The notes below the pieces were generated by a model. That model ran no database searches. It was not told the DNA's origin and saw only the letters and a list, made by a program, of their open reading frames with translations. Positions 25,270 to 32,664 of a stretch of DNA of 64,000 nucleotides are shown piece by piece (the first letter of the stretch is position 1; every line of letters starts with the position of its first letter). Source of the stretch: Rhodospirillaceae bacterium (GTDB lineage Bacteria; Pseudomonadota; Alphaproteobacteria; DSM-16000; Inquilinaceae); assembly GCA_020638595.1 (NCBI GenBank), contig JACKIG010000013.1, positions 1 to 64,000 on the forward strand. The letters run 5' to 3'. Position numbers and translations under genes: made by a program.

Positions 25270-25886
25270 GCCGCCCGCTCCAGCATGGTCGCCAGGTCGC
25301 CGTAGCCGGTGAAGCGGTACTCATAGGCCAAGCCCAGGCGATCGGCCGCCCGGCGGGCCTCGGCCTCCAGCCCCGGATCCTCGGTCTGCGCCAGGTAGAC
25401 CAGCCGATCGTAATGGGCGAAATAGGCATCGCGCAGCTCAGGATGCCGGTCGAGCCCCAGCGGGCGGATGACCATGGCATCGAACTGGCGGACCAGGAAA
25501 TCGGTCAGGTAGAAGGCGGTGAACTCCGTCTCCGTCAATGCGGCGAATGCCTCGTTCCCGCTGAAGAAGCTGTAGCAATGGGGTCCGTCGACGCGTTCGG
25601 CGCCTTCCTCGGCCAGGACGCGGTCCAGTCGGCCCCCGGTGCCGCAGTCACCGTACAGGACCAGCACGCGGTCGAACCCGTCGCGTCCCTCGCGGATCGC
25701 TTCGCGCACGGCCTCGGGAATGCGCTCGGGCGTGTTGTGCAGCTGGGCGGGCAGGCAGCGCAGATCCATATGCCACCAGCCGTTCAGGCGGGTAAGCGCC
25801 AGCACCTCGCGGGCCAGCGCGCCGCAGCCGATCAGCAGGGTCCGGCCCGGGCCCGCTGCTTCGCGTTGAAGGGATCCGACCGCCAT
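25266..25886 (-). CDS. DUF1638 family protein
   Basis: A 206-residue soluble protein with LLIGCGALAREVLALTRLNG at the N-terminus, then LRCLPAQLHNTPERIPEAVR, FDRVLVLYGDCGTGGRLDRV and GPHCYSFFSGNEAFAAL. These conserved Cys/His-bearing stretches define DUF1638, a family that accompanies corrinoid methyltransferase systems. Several cysteines (in IGCGAL, DLRCLP, YGDCGTGG and GPHCYSFF) could bind a metal or the corrinoid. It starts eight bases after the corrinoid protein stop and overlaps the following gene by four bases. Its biochemical role is not known; assistance in loading or reactivating the corrinoid is inference from context. Confidence 0.82.
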   Translation of the reverse strand: MAVGSLQREAAGPGRTLLIGCGALAREVLALTRLNGWWHMDLRCLPAQLHNTPERIPEAVREAIREGRDGFDRVLVLYGDCGTGGRLDRVLAEEGAERVDGPHCYSFFSGNEAFAALTETEFTAFYLTDFLVRQFDAMVIRPLGLDRHPELRDAYFAHYDRLVYLAQTEDPGLEAEARRAADRLGLAYEYRFTGYGDLATMLERAA

Positions 25887-25894
25887 CGCCGGTG

Positions 25895-26602
25895 CTATTC
25901 CGCCGCGGTGCCAAGCCGGTTGTGGCGCCGCTTCATGAAGTCCTTGGCGATTTCCACGGTCACGGCGGCGTCGCGGCAATAGGCGTCGGCGCCGACGGCC
26001 TTGCCGAATTCCTCGTTCAAGGGCGCGCCGCCGACCAGGACGACGAAGTCGTCGCGGATGCCTTTCTCGATCAGCGTGTCGATGACCACCTTCATGTAGG
26101 GCATGGTGGTGGTCAGCAGCGCCGACATGCCCAGGATGTCGGGCTTGTGCTCCTCGATCGCGGCCAGGTACTTCTCGACGGGGTTGTTGATGCCGATATC
26201 GATGACCTCGAAGCCGGCGCCTTCCATCATCATCCCGACCAGGTTCTTGCCGATGTCGTGGATGTCGCCCTTGACGGTGCCGATCACCATCTTGCCCATC
26301 TTCGGCGCGCCGGTTTCGGCCAGCAGCGGGCGCAGGATGAACATGCCGGCCTTCATGGCGTTGGCCGACAGCAGCACCTCGGGCACGAACAGGATGCCGT
26401 CGCGGAAGTCGATGCCGACGATGCGCATACCCTCGACCAGGGCGTCGGTCAGGATGCGGTAGGGTGCCCATCCGCGTTCCAGCAGGATGTTCACGCCCTC
26501 TTCGATCTCGTCCTTCAGCCCGTCGTAGAGATCGTCGTGCATCTGCTGGACGAGGTCTTCGTCGGACAGCTCCCGCAGATCAAGATCGTTGTCTTCGCTC
26601 AT
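25895..26602 (-). CDS. Corrinoid (B12-binding) protein, MtgC/MtbC-like
   Basis: A 235-residue methyl carrier. The N-terminal helical cap (about residues 10-95, with RILTDALVEGMRIVGIDFRD and LFVPEVLLSANAMKAG) shields the methyl-cobalt bond. The Rossmann domain carries GDIHDIGKNL, where H115 is the lower axial cobalt ligand in the D-x-H-x-x-G motif. GMSALLTTTMPYMKVVID and DDFVVLVGGAPL form the base-off binding pocket. The length is normal for the family. It lies 97 bases downstream of the MttB-type gene and eight bases upstream of DUF1638. It should accept the methyl group from the MttB-family protein and hand it to the tetrahydrofolate methyltransferase. It ends in TAG. Confidence 0.93.
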   Translation of the reverse strand: MSEDNDLDLRELSDEDLVQQMHDDLYDGLKDEIEEGVNILLERGWAPYRILTDALVEGMRIVGIDFRDGILFVPEVLLSANAMKAGMFILRPLLAETGAPKMGKMVIGTVKGDIHDIGKNLVGMMMEGAGFEVIDIGINNPVEKYLAAIEEHKPDILGMSALLTTTMPYMKVVIDTLIEKGIRDDFVVLVGGAPLNEEFGKAVGADAYCRDAAVTVEIAKDFMKRRHNRLGTAAE

Positions 26603-26699
26603 CGTCGTCTACTCCCCTCCTCAAGGCCGCGGCCTCACGGTCAGTGGAGGCTTGGCGTCAATCGTGGTCCCCATCATCACCGACAAATGTCACCCCAAA

Positions 26700-28226
26700 C
26701 TAAAGGGGTGGCGCGCCCCCTTCTTCCTTCCGCCTGGCCACGAACGCCTCGAGTTCTTCGAGGATCGCCAGGTCCAGCGGCGGTTGTTCGTAGGTCTCCA
26801 GCAGGGTCTTCCAGATGCGGTTGGCGCGTTGGGTGGCTTCCACCGAGCCGGACTCCCGCCAGGTCTCGAAATTGCGCCAATCCGACAGCAGCGGCGCGTA
26901 GAACGCGCCCTCATAGCGCGCCATGGTGTGCGGGCTCTGGAAGAAATGCTTGCCGGGGCCGACCTCGTCGATGGCGGTGACGGCCAGGCTGTCTTCGTCC
27001 GTTTCCAGCGGTTCGAAGAATGCGGCCATCATCTGCAGCATCTCCGCGTCGAGAATGATCTTCTCGTACGAACACGCCAGACCGCCTTCCAGCCAGCCGA
27101 AGGAATGCTTGACCATGTGGCAGTGCGCCAGCATGCAGGGCCAGATCGACATCATCGATTCATAGGTCGCCTGCTCGTCCGCCGCACAGCTGGCATTGAC
27201 GTTCGAGCCGCGCCAGGGGAAGCCGTAGCGCCGCGCCAGTTGGCCGCTGGCCAGCAGCGACTTGGCGAATTCCGGCGTGCCGAAGGCGGGCGCGCCCGAC
27301 CTCATGTCGACGTTGGAGGTGAAGCTGCCATAGACGATGGGCGCACCCGGATTGACGATCTGTGAGAAGGCGATGCCGGCCAGGGCCTCGGCGTTCTGTT
27401 CCACCAGCGCCCCGGCGATGGTGATCGGCGCCATGGCGCCGGCCAGCGTGAACGGTGTGAGGATCACCGGCTGGTTGGCGCGCGCCATCTCGATCATGCC
27501 TTCCAGCATCGGCCGGTCGAGCTGCAAGGGCGAGTTGGTGTTGACCACGGTCATCGTCGACGGTTCGTGCAGCAGCCGTTCGTGGCTGATGCCGCGGGCG
27601 ATGCGCGCCATCTCGATGCCGTCGGCCATGCGCTCGCGCCCCAGCGCATAGCCGTACAGCACCTTGTCGGTATGGCGGACCATGGCGGCGACGGCGTCCA
27701 GGTGTCGGGTGGACGCCGGCAGGTCCACCGGTTCCACCGGATAGCCGCCGATGGTGTGGCAGATGTTCAGTGCTTGCCCCAGCTTGATCAGGTTCAGGAA
27801 GTCGGCGTAGTTGCCGGAGCGCCGTCCGCGGTCGATGTCGGTGACGTTGGGGGCGCTGCCCATCAGCATGAACACGGTCCAGTCGTCGCCGATGGACACG
27901 GTATGTGCCGGGTTGCGGGCATGCAGATCGAACCGGGGGGGGACCGTCTTGATCTTCTCTTCGATCAGCGCGGGGTCGAAGCGCACGCGGATGCCGTCGG
28001 TGTCGATATCGGCGCCGGCCTGGCGCAGGATCTCCACCGCCTTCGGCAGCAGGAAGTTCATGCCGGTGTCGCGCAACACCCGCAGCGACGCCTGATGGAT
28101 CGCTTCCACCTGGTCGGCCGACAGGATCTCAAGCTTGGGATAGGGGTTGCGGAGTTTCCTGAAGGGGCGCTGTGCCAGCCCTGCAGACCGTTGCTGCCGA
28201 TTGATCCGCCGCTCGCGACGCGCCAT
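26700..28226 (-). CDS. MttB-family methylamine/quaternary amine:corrinoid methyltransferase (non-pyrrolysine)
   Basis: A 508-residue enzyme that demethylates a quaternary or tertiary amine and passes the methyl to the corrinoid protein. The frame is open throughout with no internal TAG, so it belongs to the non-pyrrolysine branch that includes glycine betaine (MtgB), proline betaine and carnitine enzymes. Motifs include LEILSADQVEAIHQASLRVL, SPLQLDRPMLEGMIEMARAN and ITPFTLAGAM-like AMAPITIAGALVEQNAEAL. The start is ATG 28226 with AGGGA seven bases upstream; frames before it look non-coding. It leads the six-gene operon and is divergent from the CMD-like gene. Glycine betaine is the favoured substrate given betB and a DMGDH in the window, but this is inference. 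Confidence 0.88.
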   Translation of the reverse strand: MARRERRINRQQRSAGLAQRPFRKLRNPYPKLEILSADQVEAIHQASLRVLRDTGMNFLLPKAVEILRQAGADIDTDGIRVRFDPALIEEKIKTVPPRFDLHARNPAHTVSIGDDWTVFMLMGSAPNVTDIDRGRRSGNYADFLNLIKLGQALNICHTIGGYPVEPVDLPASTRHLDAVAAMVRHTDKVLYGYALGRERMADGIEMARIARGISHERLLHEPSTMTVVNTNSPLQLDRPMLEGMIEMARANQPVILTPFTLAGAMAPITIAGALVEQNAEALAGIAFSQIVNPGAPIVYGSFTSNVDMRSGAPAFGTPEFAKSLLASGQLARRYGFPWRGSNVNASCAADEQATYESMMSIWPCMLAHCHMVKHSFGWLEGGLACSYEKIILDAEMLQMMAAFFEPLETDEDSLAVTAIDEVGPGKHFFQSPHTMARYEGAFYAPLLSDWRNFETWRESGSVEATQRANRIWKTLLETYEQPPLDLAILEELEAFVARRKEEGGAPPL

Positions 28227-28353
28227 CCAAGGTCCCTTGCCGCCAACCACATGGGTACACGATCGCACCCTACGCATGGGCCGGGCCGGCGCACTTGCCT
28301 GCATGTGCCCGTTTCTGCGACAGATACGACATTGCCGGCGCGGGGGGACGATC

Positions 28354-28731
28354 ATGGACAAGGACCGCTTCGAACGGGGCCTCGCCAAGCGGCGGGCGGT
28401 GCTGGGTGCGGACTATGTCGACCGCGCCCTGGCCCAGGCCGACGACTTCACGCGCCCGTTCCAGGAGATGCTGACGGAATACTGCTGGGGCTTCGGCTGG
28501 GGCGACGAACGCCTGGATGCGCGCACGCGCTCGCTGATGAACCTGACCATGATCGCGGCGCTCAACCGCATGCACGAGTGGGAGACGCATCTGAAGGGCG
28601 CCCTGACCAACGGCGTCACCAAGGGTGAGATCCAGGCCGCGATCCACCAGATCGCCATCTATTGCGGCGCGCCGGCGGCGCTGGAGTGCTTCCGCATCGC
28701 CGCGCGTGTTCTGGACGAGCGGGGGGTGTAG
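28354..28731 (+). CDS. Carboxymuconolactone decarboxylase family protein
   Basis: A 125-residue all-helical protein of the CMD/AhpD-like superfamily. It has the PcaC-type pattern: EYCWGFGWGDERLDARTRSL, then LNRMHEWETHLKGALTNGVT, KGEIQAAIHQIAIYCGAPAA and LECFRIAARVL. The length matches 4-carboxymuconolactone decarboxylase, but no other protocatechuate genes are present. The CxxC of AhpD is absent, so a peroxidase role is unlikely. A GGGGGGACG site supports ATG 28354. It is followed 18 bases later by a nucleotidyltransferase gene on the same strand. Substrate uncertain. Confidence 0.8.
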   Translation: MDKDRFERGLAKRRAVLGADYVDRALAQADDFTRPFQEMLTEYCWGFGWGDERLDARTRSLMNLTMIAALNRMHEWETHLKGALTNGVTKGEIQAAIHQIAIYCGAPAALECFRIAARVLDERGV

Positions 28732-28749
28732 GCCCGGGGACGGGTTGCC

Positions 28750-29343
28750 ATGGACGGACAGGGTGCGCAGCGCCGGCGGTTCCTCGACCTCGTCCGCGCC
28801 AACCCAGTCAACGCCGCCCTGCTGGACCGGCTGGCGGACCTGGCGCTGCCGGACGGCGGGCTGGTCAGCGGCTGCCTGTTCCAGACGGTGTGGAACGGTC
28901 TCACCGGCCGGCCGCCGACATACGGCATCCTCGACTACGACGTCTTCTATTGCCACACCGGCGACCTGTCGTGGGAGGCGGAGGATGCGGTGATCCGCCG
29001 CTGCGCCACTGCCTTCGCCGACCTGGGGGCGGAGGTACAGGTGCGCAACCAGGCGCGCGTGCATCTGTGGTATCCGGACAAGCACGGCGTCGCCTGCCTG
29101 CCGCTGACGTCGTCGCGTGCGGCGATCGACACCTTCCTCTGCCGGTCGGCCTGCGTCGGCATCTTTCCGGCGCCCGGGGGACGCCTGGACGTCCACGCGC
29201 CCTTCGGTTTCGACGACCTGTTCGCCATGGTCGTGCGCCCGAACCCGGTGCGCGGGACCGCCGCGGCCTACCACCGCAAGGCGCGGCGCTGGCAGCAGGC
29301 CTGGCCCGGCCTGACGGTCCTGCCCTGGCCGGACACCCGATGA
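28750..29343 (+). CDS. Nucleotidyltransferase family protein (PF06042-like)
   Basis: A 197-residue cytoplasmic protein matching the small nucleotidyltransferase family formerly DUF925. The motifs are VSGCLFQTVWNGLTGRPPTY (ligand/nucleotide loop), GILDYDVFYCHTGDLSWEAE with the paired aspartates DYD, VQVRNQARVHLWYPDKHG, and TFLCRSACVGIF followed by DLFAMVVRPNP. The length is normal. It is probably cotranscribed with the upstream CMD-like gene. Members are widespread and poorly characterised; neither substrate nor pathway can be named. Confidence 0.8.
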   Translation: MDGQGAQRRRFLDLVRANPVNAALLDRLADLALPDGGLVSGCLFQTVWNGLTGRPPTYGILDYDVFYCHTGDLSWEAEDAVIRRCATAFADLGAEVQVRNQARVHLWYPDKHGVACLPLTSSRAAIDTFLCRSACVGIFPAPGGRLDVHAPFGFDDLFAMVVRPNPVRGTAAAYHRKARRWQQAWPGLTVLPWPDTR

Positions 29344-29456
29344 CCCGCCGGCGCGAGCATCGGCGGATTGGCCGGGAAGCCGGTGGCCGGGATGTCTGGG
29401 GTGAGGAAGGAAGGGTTGGAAGGGCTGGTGGAGGGAGGGGGTCAGGGGAAGATGGG

Positions 29457-29470
29457 GGTCAGGTCTTTGA
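29457..29470 (+). repeat. GGTCAGGTCTTTGA repeat, copy 1
   Basis: Followed by CCATCGCAAG. One of three identical 14-mers inside the inverted-repeat element; starts are 46 and 32 bases apart. Confidence 0.75.
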
Positions 29471-29502
29471 CCATCGCAAGGAGAAGGGGGTCAGGAGGAA
29501 AG

Positions 29503-29516
29503 GGTCAGGTCTTTGA
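29503..29516 (+). repeat. GGTCAGGTCTTTGA repeat, copy 2
   Basis: Followed by TCATCGTAAAGAGAA. That downstream context resembles copy 1 (CATCGCAAGGAGAA), so the repeating unit is nearer 25-30 bases than 14. Confidence 0.75.
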
Positions 29517-29534
29517 TCATCGTAAAGAGAAAGG

Positions 29535-29548
29535 GGTCAGGTCTTTGA
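29535..29548 (+). repeat. GGTCAGGTCTTTGA repeat, copy 3
   Basis: Followed by CCATCGCGCAGACG, which opens the hairpin at 29550-29575 (CATCGC..AGACG-T-CGTCT..GCGATG). Confidence 0.75.
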
Positions 29549-29718
29549 CCATCGCGCAGACGTCGTCTTGCGATGTCAGACTGCCAGCCCTTCCAACCCT
29601 TCCTTCCCGGCGACGAACCGCTTGCGGCGGTGACGGGCGGCGGCACAAGATATCCGGCCGCACGGACATGAGGTAGGGCGGGGCGCGCGCGGGCGGTCCG
29701 CCGGGGAGGGGCGAGACG

Positions 29719-30399
29719 ATGACGACCCGGGTGTTTCTCGTGCGCCATGGCGCCACCGTGCTGTCGGCGGAAGACCGGTTCGCCGGTTCGACCGATGTCG
29801 ACCTGTCCGACGAGGGGCGGCGGCAGGCCAGCAGCCTGGCGGAACGGCTGGCGGGGGAGCCCGTGGCCGCCGTCTATGCCAGCCCGATGCGGCGCACGGT
29901 GGAAACGGCCACCATTGCCGGCGCCCCGCACAAGCTGGCGCCGCAGACCTTCGTCGGCCTGCGGGAGATCGATCACGGCCACTGGGAGGGGCTGGAGCGC
30001 TCGCAGGTGGAAGAGCGCTTCCCCGACGAATACGCCGGGTGGGAGGCCGACCCCTTCACCTTCGCGCCCGAGGGCGGGGAGGCCGGGATCCACGTGCTCG
30101 CCCGCTCGCTGCCGGTCATCCGCGAAATCGTGGTGCGGCACACCGACCAGACGGTGCTGGTGGTGTCGCACAAGGCCACCATTCGCCTGTTGATCAGCAG
30201 CCTGCTGGGCTTCGATGCCCGCGGCTACCGCGACCGGCTGGACCAGCAGCCGGCCTGCCTGAACATCCTGGATTTCCGCGACACCGTGCGGGCGCGGCTG
30301 ATGCTGTTCAACGATGTCTCGCACTACGAAGGCGTGCCCGACGTCATGCTCGCCAGGCACCTGTCGAAATGGTGGGACGCGCCGCAGACCGCGGACTGA
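29719..30399 (+). CDS. Histidine phosphatase (phosphoglycerate mutase-like) family protein
   Basis: A 226-residue cytoplasmic enzyme of the RHG branch. The phospho-accepting histidine is in VFLVRHGATVLS. The second catalytic region is ASPMRRTVETA, the acid/base glutamate region is LREIDHGHWEGL, and the late histidine is in VLVVSHKATIRLLIS. The length and layout match broad-specificity phosphatases of the CobC / phosphoglycerate mutase 2 type. No cobalamin synthesis genes are adjacent. It stands alone downstream of the inverted-repeat element, with a purine-rich ribosome binding site. Confidence 0.88.
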   Translation: MTTRVFLVRHGATVLSAEDRFAGSTDVDLSDEGRRQASSLAERLAGEPVAAVYASPMRRTVETATIAGAPHKLAPQTFVGLREIDHGHWEGLERSQVEERFPDEYAGWEADPFTFAPEGGEAGIHVLARSLPVIREIVVRHTDQTVLVVSHKATIRLLISSLLGFDARGYRDRLDQQPACLNILDFRDTVRARLMLFNDVSHYEGVPDVMLARHLSKWWDAPQTAD

Positions 30400-30600
30400 G
30401 CACGGGCCGGCGCGACAGTCGCCGTCGATTGCGATGGACGCTGCCTGGTCGTTCCCTTTTCAAGATGTCCGCTTGCCAGCCGTCGGCGTCGATCCTAATA
30501 TTAATGAGCAATCTAATGGTAGGAATTCCCCGGTCCGCTGCGGCCATCGGCGCTGCATCGGTCTGAAGAACCGGCAAAGCTCGGCCGGCGGTGCGGGCAG

Positions 30601-30649
30601 CACTGCCTGCCCATCGCATGGCAGTGCCGAAACCGCAGGGCCTCTGCGG
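30601..30649 (+). other. Two tandem hairpins upstream of the regulator gene
   Basis: CACTGCC/GGCAGTG (7-bp stem, 30601-30626) and CCGCAG/CTGCGG (6-bp stem, 30633-30649). They lie upstream of the promoter candidate, so they could terminate transcription coming from the left or serve as DNA sites. Confidence 0.35.
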
Positions 30650-30664
30650 CAAAGTAGCACTGAG

Positions 30665-30689
30665 GGAACTCTAGCTCGCCTTTTGCATT
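30665..30689 (+). promoter_or_regulatory. GGAAC-N16-CATT, EcfG-like promoter candidate
   Basis: GGAAC at 30665-30669 and CATT at 30686-30689, spaced 16. The alphaproteobacterial general-stress sigma factor EcfG uses GGAAC-N16/17-CGTT, so one base of the -10 differs. Transcription would begin about 25 bases before the ATG. Confidence 0.3.
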
Positions 30690-30719
30690 AAGTCGTATTC
30701 GCATCCCTGGAGCGAAGTC

Positions 30720-31082
30720 ATGAACGGCGCCAAGAAGACCTGCATGATCGTCGATGACGATTTCCTAATCCGCAAATATCTCGGCCTCATGATCGAGGAG
30801 TTCGGCTACGAGCTGTGCGGGGTCGCGGGCGGCGCGCGGGAGGCCGTGGAAAAGGCGGTCCAGCTCAAGCCGGACACCATCCTGATGGATGTACGCCTGG
30901 AGGGCGAGATGGACGGGGTGGATGCCTCGCTGGAGATCTACCCGCAGGTGCCCACGCGCATCATCTTCATCACCGGGTCGGCCGAGCCGGACACCATGGC
31001 GCGCATCCACCTGGACCACCCCCACGCCATTCTGATCAAGCCGATCGGGATCGATCAGCTGCAACGCGCGCTTGCGTCCTGA
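30720..31082 (+). CDS. Single-domain (CheY-like) response regulator
   Basis: A 120-residue receiver with no output domain. The acidic triad is in CMIVDDDFLIRKY, the phospho-acceptor aspartate is in DTILMDVRLEGEMDG, the switch threonine is in RIIFITGSAEP and the conserved lysine is in ILIKPIGIDQL. The alpha4-beta5 region resembles the receiver of the PhyR and stress-type single-domain regulators more than chemotaxis CheY, but it lacks the exact FATGY signature. No kinase is adjacent. A good GGAG site lies seven bases before the ATG. Confidence 0.88.
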   Translation: MNGAKKTCMIVDDDFLIRKYLGLMIEEFGYELCGVAGGAREAVEKAVQLKPDTILMDVRLEGEMDGVDASLEIYPQVPTRIIFITGSAEPDTMARIHLDHPHAILIKPIGIDQLQRALAS

Positions 31083-31267
31083 AGCAGGGTGGCATCGGGC
31101 CGGCACGGACCCGATGCCCGCTGGTGCGCCCTGCCGACCGCGGGTCGGGACCCACCCGGACGCGGAGGCGACACGCGCGGCGTCTCGCGACGATTGACCG
31201 ATGCTGTCCGGGGCGGAGTATTGTCGACGGTCTTGCGCGCTTGCGCTCTTCACCGGATGTCTCCGCC

Positions 31268-32566
31268 ATGTCCACGCCGCCGCCGGGCGCCGACAACGCC
31301 TTCGACCGCCATCTCATCCATTACGGGTTCGAGTTCTTCCCCACCCTGATCGAATCGGCCCGCGGCGCCGTCGTGCGCGATGTCGACGGCCGCGAGATCC
31401 TGGATTTCACCTCCGGCCAGATGTGCGCCACGCTGGGCCACAATCATCCGGCCATCGTCGCCGCGGTGGAGCGGGCGTGCCGTACCGCGCTGCACCTCTA
31501 CAGCGGCATGGTCAGCGTGCCGGTGGTGCAGCTGGCCGAGGCGCTGGCCGCCCTGCTGCCCGAGGGCTTGCAGCGGATGATGTTCCTGTCCACCGGCGGG
31601 GAGGCCAACGAGGCCTGCCTGCGCATGGCCAAGCTGCACACCGGCCGGTTCGAGATCGTGGCCCTGACCGGGTCATGGCACGGCATGACCGCGGGCGCGG
31701 CGTCCAGCACCTATGCGGCCGGTCACAAGGGCTATGGCCCGGCCATGCCCGGGTCGATGGCGCTGCCGGCGCCCAACTGCTACCGCTGTCCCATCAAGCA
31801 CTGCCGCGATCGCTGCGACATGGCTTGCCTGGACGCGGGCTTCGCCACCATCGATGCGCAATCGGTGGGCTCGCTGGCCGCGGTCTTGGCCGAGCCGGTG
31901 TTGAGCTCCGCCGGCGTCATCGTGCCGCCGCCCGGATATCTCGCGCGCTTGAAGCAGGAATGCGAGAAGCGCGGCATGCTGCTGATCCTCGACGAGGCAC
32001 AGACGGCGCTGGGCCGGCTGGGCGCCAATTTCGCCTTCGAGATCTTCGGCGTGGTGCCCGATATCCTGTCCCTGTCCAAGACGCTGGGGTGCGGCCTGCC
32101 GATTTCCGCCGTCGTCACCAGCGACGCCATCGAGGCCGATTGCGCCGCCAAGGGCCTGATCCACATCACGTCGCACATCTCCGACCCGCTGCCGGCGGAA
32201 GTCGGGGTGGCGGTGCTGCGCACCCTGGCGGAGGAGGCGATCAACGCGCGGGCGCTGGAGATGGGCGCCCATCTGCGCCGCGGGCTGGAGGCCTTGCAGG
32301 AGGAGTTCGAGGCCATCGGCGACGTCCGCGGCATCGGCTTGCTGCTGGGGGTGGAACTGGTCAAGGACCGCGAGACCCGCGAGCCCAACCCCGAGCTGGG
32401 GCGCGCCGTCACCCGGCGGTGCATGGAACTGGGGCTGAGCATGAACATCGTGTCCGTGGGCGGCCTGGCCGCCGTCTGGCGCGTGGCACCGCCCCCGATC
32501 ATCACGGTGGAGGAGATCGACCGCGGGCTGGCGATCCTCGGCCAGGCGATGCGCGAATGCAGCTGA
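31268..32566 (+). CDS. dgdA: Class III aminotransferase, 2,2-dialkylglycine decarboxylase-like
   Basis: A 432-residue PLP enzyme. Similarity to 2,2-dialkylglycine decarboxylase is strong along the length: ILDFTSGQMCATLGHNHPAI, GSWHGMTAGAASSTYAAG, GMLLILDEAQTALGRLG, DILSLSKTLGCGLPISAVV, DVRGIGLLLGVELVKDRETR and LGLSMNIVSVGGL. The PLP lysine is at about K271. The known enzyme, about 433 residues, has K272. DgdA decarboxylates dialkylglycines and transfers the amino group to pyruvate. Unusual is a cysteine-rich insert CYRCPIKHCRDRCDMAC, more like GABA-transaminase relatives than DgdA. Start ATG 31268 is chosen because similarity begins there; the ribosome site is poor. Confidence 0.75.
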   Translation: MSTPPPGADNAFDRHLIHYGFEFFPTLIESARGAVVRDVDGREILDFTSGQMCATLGHNHPAIVAAVERACRTALHLYSGMVSVPVVQLAEALAALLPEGLQRMMFLSTGGEANEACLRMAKLHTGRFEIVALTGSWHGMTAGAASSTYAAGHKGYGPAMPGSMALPAPNCYRCPIKHCRDRCDMACLDAGFATIDAQSVGSLAAVLAEPVLSSAGVIVPPPGYLARLKQECEKRGMLLILDEAQTALGRLGANFAFEIFGVVPDILSLSKTLGCGLPISAVVTSDAIEADCAAKGLIHITSHISDPLPAEVGVAVLRTLAEEAINARALEMGAHLRRGLEALQEEFEAIGDVRGIGLLLGVELVKDRETREPNPELGRAVTRRCMELGLSMNIVSVGGLAAVWRVAPPPIITVEEIDRGLAILGQAMRECS

Positions 32567-32581
32567 GCCGGGGCGCCGGCA

Positions 32582-32617
32582 CCGGGCAACCGCCGGGGGC
32601 GCCCGGCGTTTGCCCGG
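32582..32617 (+). terminator. Strong hairpin after the dgdA-like gene
   Basis: An 8-bp outer stem (CCGGGCAA/TTGCCCGG), one mismatch and a 7-bp inner stem (CGCCGGG/CCCGGCG) enclose a GGCG tetraloop. It begins 16 bases after the stop codon. No U tract follows. This is the most stable-looking terminator candidate in the window. Confidence 0.6.
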
Positions 32618-32664
32618 CCCGGGGGTAACGTCCGGACGGCAACGATCGCGCCGGCAAGGGGGAG

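Larger units (their letters stand above)
29405..29607. mobile_element. MITE-like element with 24-bp perfect terminal inverted repeats
   Basis: The arms at 29405-29428 and 29584-29607 are exact reverse complements over 24 bases (purine-rich on the left, pyrimidine-rich on the right). The 155 bases between hold five GGTCAGG motifs, three of them extended to GGTCAGGTCTTTGA, and a hairpin at 29550-29575. There is no reading frame for a transposase and no obvious target duplication, so it would be non-autonomous. It could instead be a genome-specific REP/BIME-like repeat. It sits cleanly between two genes. Confidence 0.55.
29344..29718. other. Intergenic region with an inverted-repeat element
   Basis: 375 bases without a gene. 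It holds the 203-bp element at 29405-29607. The remainder contains only the short leader of the histidine phosphatase gene, with GGGGAGGGG before its ATG. Confidence 0.7.
30400..30719. other. Intergenic region upstream of CheY-like regulator
   Basis: 320 bases without a gene. It contains an AT-rich stretch near 30493-30525, two consecutive hairpins (30601-30649) and a GGAAC-type promoter candidate before the regulator gene. Confidence 0.6.

Noticed and set aside
26700..28226. Pyrrolysine-containing MttB
   Set aside because: No in-frame TAG occurs inside the gene, and TAG is used as a normal stop in several genes of the window.
29440..29548. Repeat cluster as a CRISPR array
   Set aside because: Repeats are only 14 bases with unequal spacing of 46 and 32 bases, lie inside inverted arms, and no cas genes are present.
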